Assembly (NCBI RefSeq): GCF_900176005.1
Contig: NZ_LT838272.1
Span: 1,073,587-1,137,586 of the forward strand
DNA: 64,000 nt
Origin: Thermanaeromonas toyohensis ToBE
GTDB lineage: Bacteria > Bacillota > DSM-521 > Neomoorellales > Neomoorellaceae
Direction: 5' to 3'
Below, piece by piece: positions 1 to 7,392 of this stretch (positions within the stretch are counted from its first letter, which is position 1; the number at the start of each line of letters is the position of its first letter). The notes under the pieces were generated by a model. The model saw only the letters and a program-made list of their open reading frames with translations. It did no database searches and was not told the DNA's origin. The translations under genes were made by a program, and so were the position numbers.

Positions 1-3
1 CTG

Positions 4-30
4 TCCTGCATTTATAGGCAGGATTTTTTT
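4..30 (+). terminator. Intrinsic terminator of an upstream gene
   Basis: A 6-bp stem, TCCTGC (4-9) with GCAGGA (18-23), closes an 8-base loop and runs into seven T residues (24-30). It ends whatever operon lies to the left of the window. Confidence 0.7.
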
Positions 31-102
31 ATGGACTTAAAGATAAGGATCTGTTTAAACCCCGGCTAGGAAGGGTAATACTTAGCAGGAGGGGATAAAA
101 AC

Positions 103-402
103 ATGGATGATTATAGGCCGGGGACAAAAAAACTAGTGGAAAAGATAGAGGAGCTTACCTGGGCACTGGAAAAGGCCAGTTTGGCTGAATGGATAGAACT
201 TTACCGCCGGCCGGTTCGTCTGGTCTACCTTAATTTTATTGCTGGTATAGCGCGGGGTTTAGGTATAGCCTTAGGGGTAACTGTATTAGGAACCATTATC
301 ATTTATATGGTAAGGGAGTTAGCTCTGCAAAACCTCCCCCTCATTGGTAAACTCATTGCTGAAATTGTGCGTATGGTCCAGAAGGAAATATATGTCTATT
401 GA
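103..402 (+). CDS. Small membrane protein, DUF5665-like
   Basis: A 99-residue protein of unknown biochemical role. Residues 1-35 are charged and helical, and one hydrophobic segment (about 45-70, rich in Gly, Ile and Val) should cross the membrane. The rest is a short amphipathic tail ending in KEIYVY. Size and layout fit the DUF5665 family of Firmicute membrane proteins, recognised by eye only. The ATG at 103 follows a good AGGAGGGG ribosome site about 8 bases upstream. It lies directly after a terminator and 58 bases before a DksA-like gene, so it probably starts a new transcript. Confidence 0.7.
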   Translation: MDDYRPGTKKLVEKIEELTWALEKASLAEWIELYRRPVRLVYLNFIAGIARGLGIALGVTVLGTIIIYMVRELALQNLPLIGKLIAEIVRMVQKEIYVY

Positions 403-460
403 ACTACCCAATTTATAGAGCGGCACCTAAGTTAAGCCCGGTGTAGGAGGACTACTTAAC

Positions 461-1198
461 ATGGAGAAAGAAAAACTAGATTATTTCCGGAGGAAACTTT
501 TGGCCCTCCGGGCCTCCTATGAGGAACAATTAGAGTCGTTACGCTTAGGAGGGCTCGCTCACTCCCTTAAAGATTCACTAAAGGAGCTTTCTAGTTATGA
601 TAACCACCCGGCAGATTTAGGGAGCGAGCTATTTGAAAGAAGTAAGGATCTCGCCCTCCGGGATAACGCCCTCATTCAACTTAAGAAGATCGAAGATGCC
701 CTAGACAGCATCCGGCGGGGTACTTATGGTCGCTGTAAGCAATGCGGACGCGAGATACCTTTAGAGCGATTGGAAGCTGCACCAGAAAGCACCCTCTGCC
801 TGGAATGTCGAGAAGCTATGGAGGGGTTGGGTGAACGTCACCCGCGCCCCATTGAAGAAGATGTGCTAGCTCCTCCCTTTGGCGGAATAACCCATGATAC
901 CAGCCCTAGGGAACAGCCGGATGCTGAGGATGAACAAGAGTATGATGGTGAGGACACCTGGCAAGAGCTGGCCAAGACTACTGAGCATGCTTCCGAAGCA
1001 GGGGTAGGATCCTACTATGGCCCCTTAGATCTGGATGAGGACCGGGGATATGTGGAGCCGGTAGACGGTATCCCCTATTTTAAAGGGGCGGACGGCATGT
1101 TTTACAAAGATACCGGAGCTTACCTTGATGATGAAGAGGCTCCAGGGGAGCGGATTATCGGAGATGAAGGTTGGGATAAATTAGAGTTAGAGGATTAA
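461..1198 (+). CDS. yteA: TraR/DksA C4-type zinc-finger protein, YteA type
   Basis: A 245-residue protein with a long coiled-coil-forming N-terminus (about 1-85) and a four-cysteine zinc knuckle, C92-x2-C95 and C113-x2-C116, as in DksA/TraR proteins. These bind the RNA polymerase secondary channel in Gram-negatives. The Firmicute YteA branch is sporulation-associated and its action is poorly known. After residue 130 comes a long acidic tail rich in Asp, Glu, Tyr and Gly, also seen in YteA proteins. The acidic DxDDD loop of E. coli DksA is not obvious, so a DksA-like effect on polymerase is inference. The start is preceded by TAGGAGGA. Confidence 0.85.
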   Translation: MEKEKLDYFRRKLLALRASYEEQLESLRLGGLAHSLKDSLKELSSYDNHPADLGSELFERSKDLALRDNALIQLKKIEDALDSIRRGTYGRCKQCGREIPLERLEAAPESTLCLECREAMEGLGERHPRPIEEDVLAPPFGGITHDTSPREQPDAEDEQEYDGEDTWQELAKTTEHASEAGVGSYYGPLDLDEDRGYVEPVDGIPYFKGADGMFYKDTGAYLDDEEAPGERIIGDEGWDKLELED

Positions 1199-1264
1199 AG
1201 TTTATCCTTACGGAAATATGTTTTGAGGAAAGTATGTTATTATTAGGTTTGGGAGAGGAAAAGG

Positions 1265-2065
1265 ATGTATAAAGCTTTAACCATTGCCGGTTCAGATTCC
1301 GGAGGGGGAGCGGGTCTTCAGGCGGACCTTAAGACTTTTGCTGCCCTTAAGGTTTACGGCACTAGCGTCATTACCTCGGTGACAGCCCAAAACACCCGAG
1401 GAGTACAAGGAAGATACGATATACCAGCCCATTTTGTGGCCCAGCAGCTGGATTCCGTTTTAGGAGATATCGGTGCCGATGCTGTAAAGACAGGGATGCT
1501 GGCCAATGCTGAAATAGTAAGTACAGTTGCTACTAAGCTTAAAGAATATGGTATTAACAGGCTAGTAGTGGATCCCGTATTTGTGGCTAAGAGCGGCCAC
1601 TTCCTCTTAGGTCCCGACGCTTGGGAAGTGCTAAAGGAAGAGCTTTTCCCCTTGGCCTTGGTAGTGACTCCCAACCTAGACGAGGCTGAGGCACTCACCG
1701 GTCTGTCCATCCAGAGCGAAAAGGACATGGTGGAGGCGGCCCAGCGCATATGGGATTGGGGACCTAAGTTTGTGGTAGTCAAGGGCGGGCATTTGGCGGG
1801 AGAAGAAGCCGTAGATATTTTGTTCGATGGGAAGGAAGTGCTGCGTTTTAGCAGCCCACGGCTACTTATATCTAATACCCACGGTACAGGGTGCACCTTT
1901 GCGGCTGCTATAACAGCTTTACTGGCTAAAGGGTGGGGGGTACCAGAAGCTGTGGGGAGAGCAAAAGAGTATCTCCGCCAGGCCATGATCGCCGGACGAC
2001 CGGTGGGAAAAGGGTATGGCTGTCTTCATCATTTGGCGCCGTATTACTCTTGGGAAGATGATTAA
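1265..2065 (+). CDS. thiD: Hydroxymethylpyrimidine/phosphomethylpyrimidine kinase
   Basis: A ThiD-type ribokinase-fold enzyme (266 residues) that phosphorylates HMP and HMP-phosphate to HMP-PP for thiamine synthesis in the cytoplasm. The N-terminal AGSDSGGGAGLQADLKT motif (8-24) is the family signature that binds substrate. The C-terminal NTHGTGCTFAAA segment supplies the anion hole and catalytic Asp/Cys region. Length is standard. No other thi gene is nearby and I see no TPP riboswitch in the 66 bases upstream. It is followed 30 bases later by lspA, probably on the same transcript. The related pyridoxal-kinase activity of some ThiD proteins cannot be excluded. Confidence 0.9.
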   Translation: MYKALTIAGSDSGGGAGLQADLKTFAALKVYGTSVITSVTAQNTRGVQGRYDIPAHFVAQQLDSVLGDIGADAVKTGMLANAEIVSTVATKLKEYGINRLVVDPVFVAKSGHFLLGPDAWEVLKEELFPLALVVTPNLDEAEALTGLSIQSEKDMVEAAQRIWDWGPKFVVVKGGHLAGEEAVDILFDGKEVLRFSSPRLLISNTHGTGCTFAAAITALLAKGWGVPEAVGRAKEYLRQAMIAGRPVGKGYGCLHHLAPYYSWEDD

Positions 2066-2095
2066 ATGCTTTAAGGAGAGAGGGAAACAGGGACC

Positions 2096-2548
2096 ATGCC
2101 TGTACTATTACTTGCCCTAATAGTTTTTTTAAGCGATCAGATAAGCAAGTTGCTAGTACGCCAGTGGTTACAACCAAACCAAAGCGTTCCTGTGCTAAAT
2201 AATATATTCCACTTGACTTACATCAACAATCCCGGGGCGGCCTTTGGTATTTTCGCTTACCAAACCCCTTTATTTATAATCTTAACCTTGGCCGTTATAG
2301 GGATAATTATTATCGCCTATAAGCAATTTCCTATTCACAACCGGCTAAACCTTAAGCTGGCTTTGGCCCTGCAACTTGGCGGGGCTTTGGGTAACCTTTT
2401 AGACCGGATCCGTTTTGGTTATGTGGTAGATTTTTTGGATTTCCGGGTATGGCCGGTGTTTAACCTGGCCGATGTAGCCATTGTCTTGGGCGTAGGGCTT
2501 ATCATATGGGAGCTATGGAGAAAGGAGGAGAAAGGGGAAGCTCAATGA
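2096..2548 (+). CDS. lspA: Lipoprotein signal peptidase II
   Basis: A 150-residue membrane aspartyl protease that removes signal peptides from diacylglyceryl-prolipoproteins. Four hydrophobic segments are visible (about 3-20, 58-75, 86-102, 124-142). The conserved NNPGAAFG stretch (44-51), GNLLDRIRFGYVVDF (99-113) and FNLADVAI (122-129) are present, with D112 and D126 as the expected catalytic pair. Its stop overlaps the start of rluD as ATGA, which implies translational coupling. lspA-rluD is a common Firmicute pair. Confidence 0.95.
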   Translation: MPVLLLALIVFLSDQISKLLVRQWLQPNQSVPVLNNIFHLTYINNPGAAFGIFAYQTPLFIILTLAVIGIIIIAYKQFPIHNRLNLKLALALQLGGALGNLLDRIRFGYVVDFLDFRVWPVFNLADVAIVLGVGLIIWELWRKEEKGEAQ

Positions 2549-3459
2549 CTGGGCGCTTTTCCCTGGAAGTCGGACCTGAGGAAGCCGGAAAGCGCCTGGA
2601 CGTGTGGCTTACCGAAAAGCTTACAGGCGTATCCCGTACACGCATCCAGCACCTGCTAGAAGAAGGCCTTATACTGGTAGACGGAAAAATAGCCAAAGCT
2701 AACCACAAGGTGCGGCCGGGGCAAAGGATCTGGGGAGAGATACCACCACCCCGAAGCCTTAAAGCCCAGCCGGAACCCCTTCCCTTGGATATAGTTTACG
2801 AGGATGAAGATTTGATCGTGGTGAACAAACCCCAGGGCATGGTGGTCCATCCGGCGCCGGGCAACGAGAGCGGAACCTTGGTGAATGCCCTCCTTTATCA
2901 TTGTGGGGATCTATCCGGCATAGGTGGCGCTTTACGCCCCGGTATTGTCCACCGGTTAGATAAGGATACCTCCGGGTTATTAGTGGCGGCGAAGAATGAT
3001 TTTGCCCACCGTTCCCTGGCCGCCCAAATAAAGGCCCGCCAGGTAAAACGGGTGTACCTGGCCCTAGTATATGGAGAGATTAAAGAGCCGGCAGGGAAGA
3101 TAGAAGCTCCCATCGGCCGCCATCCTGTGGATCGCCAAAGGATGGCGGTTACTTTTAAAAATTCGCGCCCCGCCATAACCCATTACCGCGTTCTAAAGCG
3201 CTTTCCAGGTTTTACTTTCTTGGAAGTACACTTGGAAACAGGGCGGACTCACCAGATCCGTGTGCATATGGCTTATTTGGGGCACCCGGTGGTAGGGGAT
3301 GTTTTATATGGACCGAAAAAACAGGCTTTTGAAGTTCCAGGACAGCTCCTCCATGCCGGGAAGCTCGGGTTTTATCACCCCCGTACCGGGGATTACCTAG
3401 AGTTCACAGCTCCTCTTCCCCCTGCCTTTGTACGGGTACTAGATCTTTTATCCGCCTAA
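2545..3459 (+). CDS. rluD: RluD-family rRNA pseudouridine synthase
   Basis: A 304-residue pseudouridine synthase of the RluA/RluD family, acting on large-subunit rRNA. An S4 RNA-binding domain covers about 13-60. The catalytic motif HRLDKDTSG has the nucleophilic aspartate at D139. The LETGRTHQIRVHM motif lies further on. I chose ATG 2545 because it overlaps the lspA stop (ATGA) and is served by AAAGGAGG at 2521-2528. An in-frame upstream start at 2506 would place the ribosome site inside the gene. In Bacillus the orthologue is YlyB; the exact uridines modified are not deducible from sequence. Confidence 0.92.
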   Translation: MTGRFSLEVGPEEAGKRLDVWLTEKLTGVSRTRIQHLLEEGLILVDGKIAKANHKVRPGQRIWGEIPPPRSLKAQPEPLPLDIVYEDEDLIVVNKPQGMVVHPAPGNESGTLVNALLYHCGDLSGIGGALRPGIVHRLDKDTSGLLVAAKNDFAHRSLAAQIKARQVKRVYLALVYGEIKEPAGKIEAPIGRHPVDRQRMAVTFKNSRPAITHYRVLKRFPGFTFLEVHLETGRTHQIRVHMAYLGHPVVGDVLYGPKKQAFEVPGQLLHAGKLGFYHPRTGDYLEFTAPLPPAFVRVLDLLSA

Positions 3460-3491
3460 ACAAATCTTGACATAACCTTACTTTTTTCCTG

Positions 3492-3526
3492 AAGGAATTA
3501 AGGCCGTTGGTGTCAAATAATTCCTT
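3492..3526. repeat. Inverted repeat in the rluD/coiled-coil gene spacer
   Basis: A 9-bp perfect inverted repeat, AAGGAATTA (3492-3500) and TAATTCCTT (3518-3526), with a 17-base centre, sits about 40 bases before the next start. There is no T-run on either side, so it is not a typical terminator. It could be an operator or an RNA hairpin. A TTGACA-like hexamer lies at about 3469 without a convincing -10. Confidence 0.4.
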
Positions 3527-3567
3527 TAATGCCAAGTTATAGAATGGTTTAAGGAGAGGTGACACCA

Positions 3568-4782
3568 ATGGCTAAGAAAGGGAAGTTCGCTCCTATTCCT
3601 AAAATAGCTAAAGTCCAGGTTACAGGGCGGCTAGACTCCCTTACGGATCTCTTAAAATTGCGGCTTTTTGAGTATTCTCCCCAGTCTACAGAGGAGCTGG
3701 TAGCTGCGGCCCAAAAGAAACTTTTAAGCGGTCAATCCACGGCTAAGGTACAGAAAAATGTCAACCGCTGTTTAAGTAGGAATCCTTGCTTTCGCCATGA
3801 AGGCAGGGGTTTGTGGTGCCTGCGCTTAGATGGCTTAAAAGAGAACGACGCAGCCCATAGGCTTTTACAGAGCAAAGGCGAAGCCTTGCGCCTTGATGAG
3901 ATCAACCGTTACTTACGAGATACAGGACAACCTGAAGTACAAGGGGAACAGAAACTGGTCCATGATGGCAGGTTTATCCGGCTTAAAGATGGAAGATGGG
4001 GCTTAATCCATTGGTCCTATGTGGAACCTAGTGAGGAAGCTAAGGGTGTAGAGGCTCCAACTACAACCTCTCCTGTTTCGCCGGAACCTATCTATCCTTT
4101 AGCCAAGCCGCCTGATGAGCCTCAAATCGAAAAAGAAGGTGATTTTTGGGATAAACTATTCCCTTTGCCCCCCTATGAAAATGGGAAGGCTACGTCCTTT
4201 GCTTCCGATTTTGCTTCGGAGGAAGTAGCAGCGGGAGCTGAGGTAGCTACCCTCACCCTTATAGAGGGAGGTAAGGCCGGGCGCGGAACCACCAGCCCCC
4301 AAGAGAACGAAGAAGTAATAGCCCTGCGCCAGGAAGTGGAAGAGCTCCGCCGGGAAAATAAAAATCTCCTAGCTGACCTAGAGAAACTCCACCAAAGGAA
4401 GGAAGAGTTGCGGCAGGAGCTAACGCAGGTAGAAGAGCAATTGGTAAACTTACGGGTAGAAAGGGATGCCCTGAAGAAAAGGGTGAGCCACCTGGAAACA
4501 CGGCTTATGCAGCTACAGGGCACCTTAAATAAGGCCGTGGCCGACGCCCAGGCTGAGCAAGCCAAGTTAAAACAGCAGTTGCGAGAACAGGAATACCGGC
4601 TACAGACCACATTAATCGCCAATGAAGATCTAGAGAGAGCAGTGGCCGAACTACAACGGGAAAAACAAGAATTAAAAAGGCAGCTTTCCTTGTGGCCTGT
4701 AAGGCTAGCCCTGAAATTCTCGAGTTTCTTGGGGCTTACCTATTCCCGGCAGAAGGTGGGCTTAAGACCCTTAAACAGGTAA
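3568..4782 (+). CDS. Uncharacterised protein: tandem winged-helix-like N-terminus plus coiled coil
   Basis: I do not recognise a named family. The 404-residue protein has two similar segments, about 18-88 and 90-150, each ending in a basic, aromatic 'GRGLWCLR' or 'DGRWGLIHW' edge. This resembles the HARE-HTH fold of RNA polymerase delta-type proteins. A low-complexity linker (about 155-240) leads to a long Glu/Lys/Gln/Leu heptad region (about 245-380) typical of a coiled coil, then a short basic tail. No membrane segment is seen. ATG 3568 is preferred over the in-frame GTG 3559 because GTG overlaps the AAGGAG site at 3551-3556. It converges on an ABC permease 17 bases away. A nucleic-acid-binding or scaffold role is inference. 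Confidence 0.75.
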   Translation: MAKKGKFAPIPKIAKVQVTGRLDSLTDLLKLRLFEYSPQSTEELVAAAQKKLLSGQSTAKVQKNVNRCLSRNPCFRHEGRGLWCLRLDGLKENDAAHRLLQSKGEALRLDEINRYLRDTGQPEVQGEQKLVHDGRFIRLKDGRWGLIHWSYVEPSEEAKGVEAPTTTSPVSPEPIYPLAKPPDEPQIEKEGDFWDKLFPLPPYENGKATSFASDFASEEVAAGAEVATLTLIEGGKAGRGTTSPQENEEVIALRQEVEELRRENKNLLADLEKLHQRKEELRQELTQVEEQLVNLRVERDALKKRVSHLETRLMQLQGTLNKAVADAQAEQAKLKQQLREQEYRLQTTLIANEDLERAVAELQREKQELKRQLSLWPVRLALKFSSFLGLTYSRQKVGLRPLNR

Positions 4783-4799
4783 GGTTTTAGGACCGGGGA

Positions 4800-5567
4800 T
4801 TATTTTAATAACCTCCGCTTTAGCAGGTATATGGGGGGATAAAAGAAAAGGGCGGCAAAGCCTATAAGCCATAGGATATGGACCCAGAGGATGCTGGTTA
4901 CTTGGCCCAGGGTCAGGGACCTGACTAGCTCTACAGCATGGTATAGGGGAGAAAAAAAGGCTATCTGCCGGGTAGGGGAAGGCATACCCTGCAAGGGGAA
5001 GAAAACCCCGGAGAAAAGGAACATGGGAGTGATTACTAAAGTAAAATAGTAGCTAAAGGTTTCCATTTTAGGCACAAGCCCGGTCCACATCATACTTAAC
5101 TCAGCGAAGGCAAAACAAGACAGGGCCAGTACAGGCGGGACAAGAAGGCTCCAGGAAGAAGGGACCAAACCTAAGGCGGCCACCACCAAAAGGATTACCG
5201 TCCCATATAGAACCCCTTTAAAAGTGCCGAAAAGTATCTCTCCTAAGACGATCTCTTCCAGGCTGATGGGGGTAACGATCAGGGCGTGGTAAACCTTTTG
5301 ATACCGCATCCGGGTAAAGCTATCGTAGGTGCATTCCGAGGCTGTGGCCCACATGGCAGAAGAGGCGATGAGCCCAGGGGCTATAAACTGGAGATAGCTT
5401 AACCCCTCGATGGAAGGGACATAGGCTCCCAGCCCTACTCCCATGGCCCCTAAGTAAAGAAGGGGCTCTATAAAGTTAAACATGATATTGGCCAGCCACG
5501 TCTTACGGAACACTATGAAATTGCGCCAGAAAACCTTCCACGTCCGGTGGGAAAGTTCTAACCTCAC
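4800..5567 (-). CDS. ABC-2 type exporter permease, NodJ-like
   Basis: A 255-residue integral membrane permease of the ABC-2/NodJ type with about six hydrophobic segments (roughly 25-55, 60-80, 105-135, 140-165, 170-195, 225-250). The family motif FSGVFFPLQGMP (186-197) precedes the last helices. It pairs with the adjacent ATP-binding subunit. Its GTG start at 5567 overlaps the ATPase stop (GTGA), so the two are co-translated. The substrate is unknown; the NodIJ branch also includes drug and polysaccharide exporters. Confidence 0.88.
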   Translation of the reverse strand: MRLELSHRTWKVFWRNFIVFRKTWLANIMFNFIEPLLYLGAMGVGLGAYVPSIEGLSYLQFIAPGLIASSAMWATASECTYDSFTRMRYQKVYHALIVTPISLEEIVLGEILFGTFKGVLYGTVILLVVAALGLVPSSWSLLVPPVLALSCFAFAELSMMWTGLVPKMETFSYYFTLVITPMFLFSGVFFPLQGMPSPTRQIAFFSPLYHAVELVRSLTLGQVTSILWVHILWLIGFAALFFYPPIYLLKRRLLK

Positions 5568-6502
5568 CGTGTCAGCCCCCTGCCGGCAAGCTTCAAAAAA
5601 ACATCTTCCAAAGTGGCTGGCCGCAGTATTTGATGGTGAAGATATTGGTGACGTTTACGCATCTCCTGCCAAATGCCGCGGCCATCATTGGTATATAAAA
5701 ACAAAGTTTCCCCCACGAGCTGGTACCCTGTAAGTTTAGAGGCCAAAGCGGAAGTGATTTTTTCCGCCCAGCGCTCCTTTACAGGGGCCAGCTCTATTAC
5801 TTCCTGCCCTATATGCTGACTAACCAGCTTGCCCGGTGATCCTTCGGCCAAAATCCGACCTTCGTTCATAATTAAAAGACGATCGCAAAGATAAGCGGCC
5901 TCTTCCATATAATGGGTGGTCAAAAGGAGAGTTACCCCCCGCTCTTTAAGCTGGCGCAGCTTTTCCCAGATCAGGCGCCGGGCTTCGGGATCTAGGCCAG
6001 TGGTTGGTTCATCAAGGATAAGGAGCTTAGGGTTGTTTAACAATGCCCGGGCAATGGCCAGACGGCGCTTCATACCCCCGGAAAGTTCTTCTACTCTGGT
6101 ATCGGCTTTCTCCTGTAAATCTATAAAGGCTATGAGTTCTTCTGCCCTCTGCCGGGCCACCTTGCTGGGCAAGTCAAAATAGCTGGCATAAAGGAGCAAG
6201 TTCTCCTTGACGGTAAGTTCGGGGTCCAGGTTATCTTCCTGGGGGACAACTCCTAGCTGAGCCTTAATAGCCCGCTGATGATGGCGGGCATCAAGACCTA
6301 AGACGTATAGTTCTCCTGCGGTAAGTGGGAGAAAGCAATAGATCATTTTGACTGTGGTGGTTTTGCCGGCCCCATTGGGTCCCAAGAAACCAACACATTC
6401 CCGGGCTTTTATGACAAAATTTATACCCTTTACCGCTGGTATCCCATTGTAAGATTTAACTAGCCCTCTGGCTTCTACTACAATATCTGGACACATACTC
6501 AT
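5564..6502 (-). CDS. ABC transporter ATP-binding protein, NodI/daunorubicin-type
   Basis: A 312-residue cytoplasmic ATPase that drives the adjoining ABC-2 permease. Visible elements are Walker A GPNGAGKTT (about 40-48), signature LSGGMKRRL (about 140-148), Walker B LLILDEPTTGLDP (about 160-172) and the H-loop TTHYMEEA. The C-terminal 90 residues form the extra domain usual in NodI/DrrA-type subunits. The gene is divergent from tatA across about 155 bases, which must hold promoters for both directions. Confidence 0.92.
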   Translation of the reverse strand: MSMCPDIVVEARGLVKSYNGIPAVKGINFVIKARECVGFLGPNGAGKTTTVKMIYCFLPLTAGELYVLGLDARHHQRAIKAQLGVVPQEDNLDPELTVKENLLLYASYFDLPSKVARQRAEELIAFIDLQEKADTRVEELSGGMKRRLAIARALLNNPKLLILDEPTTGLDPEARRLIWEKLRQLKERGVTLLLTTHYMEEAAYLCDRLLIMNEGRILAEGSPGKLVSQHIGQEVIELAPVKERWAEKITSALASKLTGYQLVGETLFLYTNDGRGIWQEMRKRHQYLHHQILRPATLEDVFLKLAGRGLTR

Positions 6503-6579
6503 CTGCCGCGTCTTTTACCCCATCTTTGAAGCGTTTAATGGCAGCTATTATTATAGCCCTTTGCAAGATCCGCGGCAAC

Positions 6580-6608
6580 TTGCTAGGAAAAAAGTCTTGT
6601 GTTATCTT
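6580..6608 (+). promoter_or_regulatory. Possible sigma-A promoter of tatA
   Basis: TTGCTA (6580-6585) and TATCTT (6603-6608) are separated by 17 bases and lie about 50 bases upstream of the tatA start. Each hexamer matches consensus at 4 of 6 positions. This is a spacing-based guess. Confidence 0.35.
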
Positions 6609-6657
6609 TCGTGATAGAAACCCTGTTGAAGATTTAAAAAGGAAAGGAGCCTGTTAC

Positions 6658-6828
6658 ATGTTCATTTTTGGTAGCATTTTGAGCCCTTGGGCCTGGATAC
6701 TTATTCTCGTGCTGGCTTTGGTTTTATTCGGGCCCGGTAAATTACCCGAGCTGGGTAAGGGCCTCGGTAAAGCCATCCGCGGGTTTAAGGAAGAGATGAA
6801 GGGTAAGGAAGATCAGTCAGTAGAATAG
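6658..6828 (+). CDS. tatA: Twin-arginine translocase subunit TatA/E
   Basis: A 56-residue protein with one N-terminal membrane helix (about 8-22), the FGPGKLPELGKGLGKAIRGF hinge and amphipathic helix, and a short charged tail: the complete minimal TatA/TatE layout. It forms the pore-like oligomer that exports folded proteins, often redox enzymes. ATG 6658 follows AAAGGAGC at the right spacing; the longer in-frame extension upstream has no family similarity. No tatC or tatB is adjacent, so its partner must lie elsewhere. Confidence 0.92.
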   Translation: MFIFGSILSPWAWILILVLALVLFGPGKLPELGKGLGKAIRGFKEEMKGKEDQSVE

Positions 6829-6980
6829 CAATAGCCGGAAATAAAAAGAACTTAATTTAACAAGGAAATAATTTAACCTTAAGGAAATAAGTGGGTAAAT
6901 AAGTGGCGGGAAACACAGAAGGGAAGAGACATATTTTACCGGGATAAATTAAATACTGTTTTATTTTTCAAATGACCGAA

Positions 6981-7010
6981 AAGCGGAGAAGAAGCGGAGT
7001 GAAAGTGGAG
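6981..7010 (+). repeat. Three direct repeats AAGYGGAG at 11-bp period (copy 1)
   Basis: AAGCGGAG at 6981, AAGCGGAG at 6992 and AAGTGGAG at 7003 are spaced exactly 11 bp, one helical turn. A second array with the same unit, period and middle spacer lies in opposite orientation at 35738-35767. Both are preceded by TTCAAA-like sequence and followed by GGTCTTCT. They resemble protein-binding direct repeats such as MraZ boxes, but the known MraZ spacing is nearer 10 bp and no dcw gene is here. Confidence 0.6.
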
Positions 7011-7139
7011 AGATCCCGGTCTTCTTTGGTTTAATATAATTAAACTTTGTCCCCGCAAGTGGACTTTAAGCAGGAGCAAAGGTTGGGGAGATAGGCACTT
7101 TCCTATTTTATCCTGGGTACACTTTATAATTATCTCTAC

Positions 7140-7187
7140 AGGCTATCCTGCCTCTGACAACACCAGAGGAGGATGGCCTTTTTGTTT
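7140..7187 (+). terminator. Strong hairpin with T-run
   Basis: An approximately 16-bp stem pairs the arm starting at 7140 with the arm ending in AGGATGGCCT at 7179, with one bulged G and one G-U pair and a 7-base loop. TTTTTGTTTT follows. It would end tatA or intergenic transcription before the PTS operon. Confidence 0.7.
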
Positions 7188-7254
7188 TGCTCCTTTATAC
7201 CTATTCCCCTTGGCCAAGTATAGGGCTAACCCATGAAACGATAAAGTATATTTG

Positions 7255-7274
7255 TTGCCACAATTATTGCGACA
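7255..7274 (+). promoter_or_regulatory. Paired TTGCCACA-type sites upstream of the PTS regulator
   Basis: TTGCCACA (7255-7262) and TTGCGACA (7267-7274) are direct repeats 12 bp apart, about 60-80 bp upstream of the start point predicted from the -10 at 7321. A second pair, both TTGCCACA, lies at 7366-7373 and 7379-7386 at the 5' end of the gene. This position suits autoregulation by the PRD regulator itself. That is inference. Confidence 0.45.
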
Positions 7275-7320
7275 CAAAAAGTACTAATGATTTACAAGGA
7301 ATCTGTAATCAATCCTCGAA

Positions 7321-7326
7321 TATAAT
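7321..7326 (+). promoter_or_regulatory. -10 element of the PTS operon
   Basis: A perfect TATAAT sits about 40-70 bases upstream of the regulator start. No -35-like hexamer is found 16-18 bases upstream, which suits activator-dependent transcription. Confidence 0.5.
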
Positions 7327-7365
7327 ATTGTGAACGAATAAGAGCAAAGAGAAATAGAAAATATT

Positions 7366-7386
7366 TTGCCACATTTTATTGCCACA
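7366..7386 (+). promoter_or_regulatory. Second TTGCCACA pair overlapping the regulator start
   Basis: Two perfect TTGCCACA copies (7366-7373 and 7379-7386) are separated by 5 bases, echoing the 7255-7274 pair. They lie downstream of the predicted transcription start, where bound protein would block transcription. Confidence 0.4.
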
Positions 7387-7392
7387 TTGGTT

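Larger units (their letters stand above)
6829..7365. other. Gene-less stretch with repeat array and terminator-like hairpin
   Basis: No plausible coding frame is seen in this 537-base AT-rich interval. It holds: two near-identical 12-mers of the AAATAAGTGG type at about 6886-6910; a three-unit 11-bp-period array at 6981-7010; a strong hairpin with T-run at 7140-7187; paired TTGCCACA-type sites at 7255-7274; and a perfect TATAAT at 7321-7326. The last two belong to the PTS regulator gene. The function of the first half is unexplained. Confidence 0.6.

Noticed and set aside
1199-1264. TPP riboswitch upstream of thiD
   Set aside because: The spacer is only 66 bases and lacks the CTGAGA and ACCTGATCTGG-type core motifs.
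1354-1986. 210-codon antisense frame over thiD
   Set aside because: Shadow of thiD, with no ribosome site and low-complexity Ser/Pro/Thr composition.
7254-7271. Possible sigma-54 (-24/-12) promoter: TTGCCACAATTATTGCG resembles TTGGCACN5TTGC
   Set aside because: The near-invariant GG of the -24 box is GC, the regulator has no AAA+ sigma-54 activator domain, and the same sequence recurs as a direct-repeat pair at 7366, so an operator is more likely.
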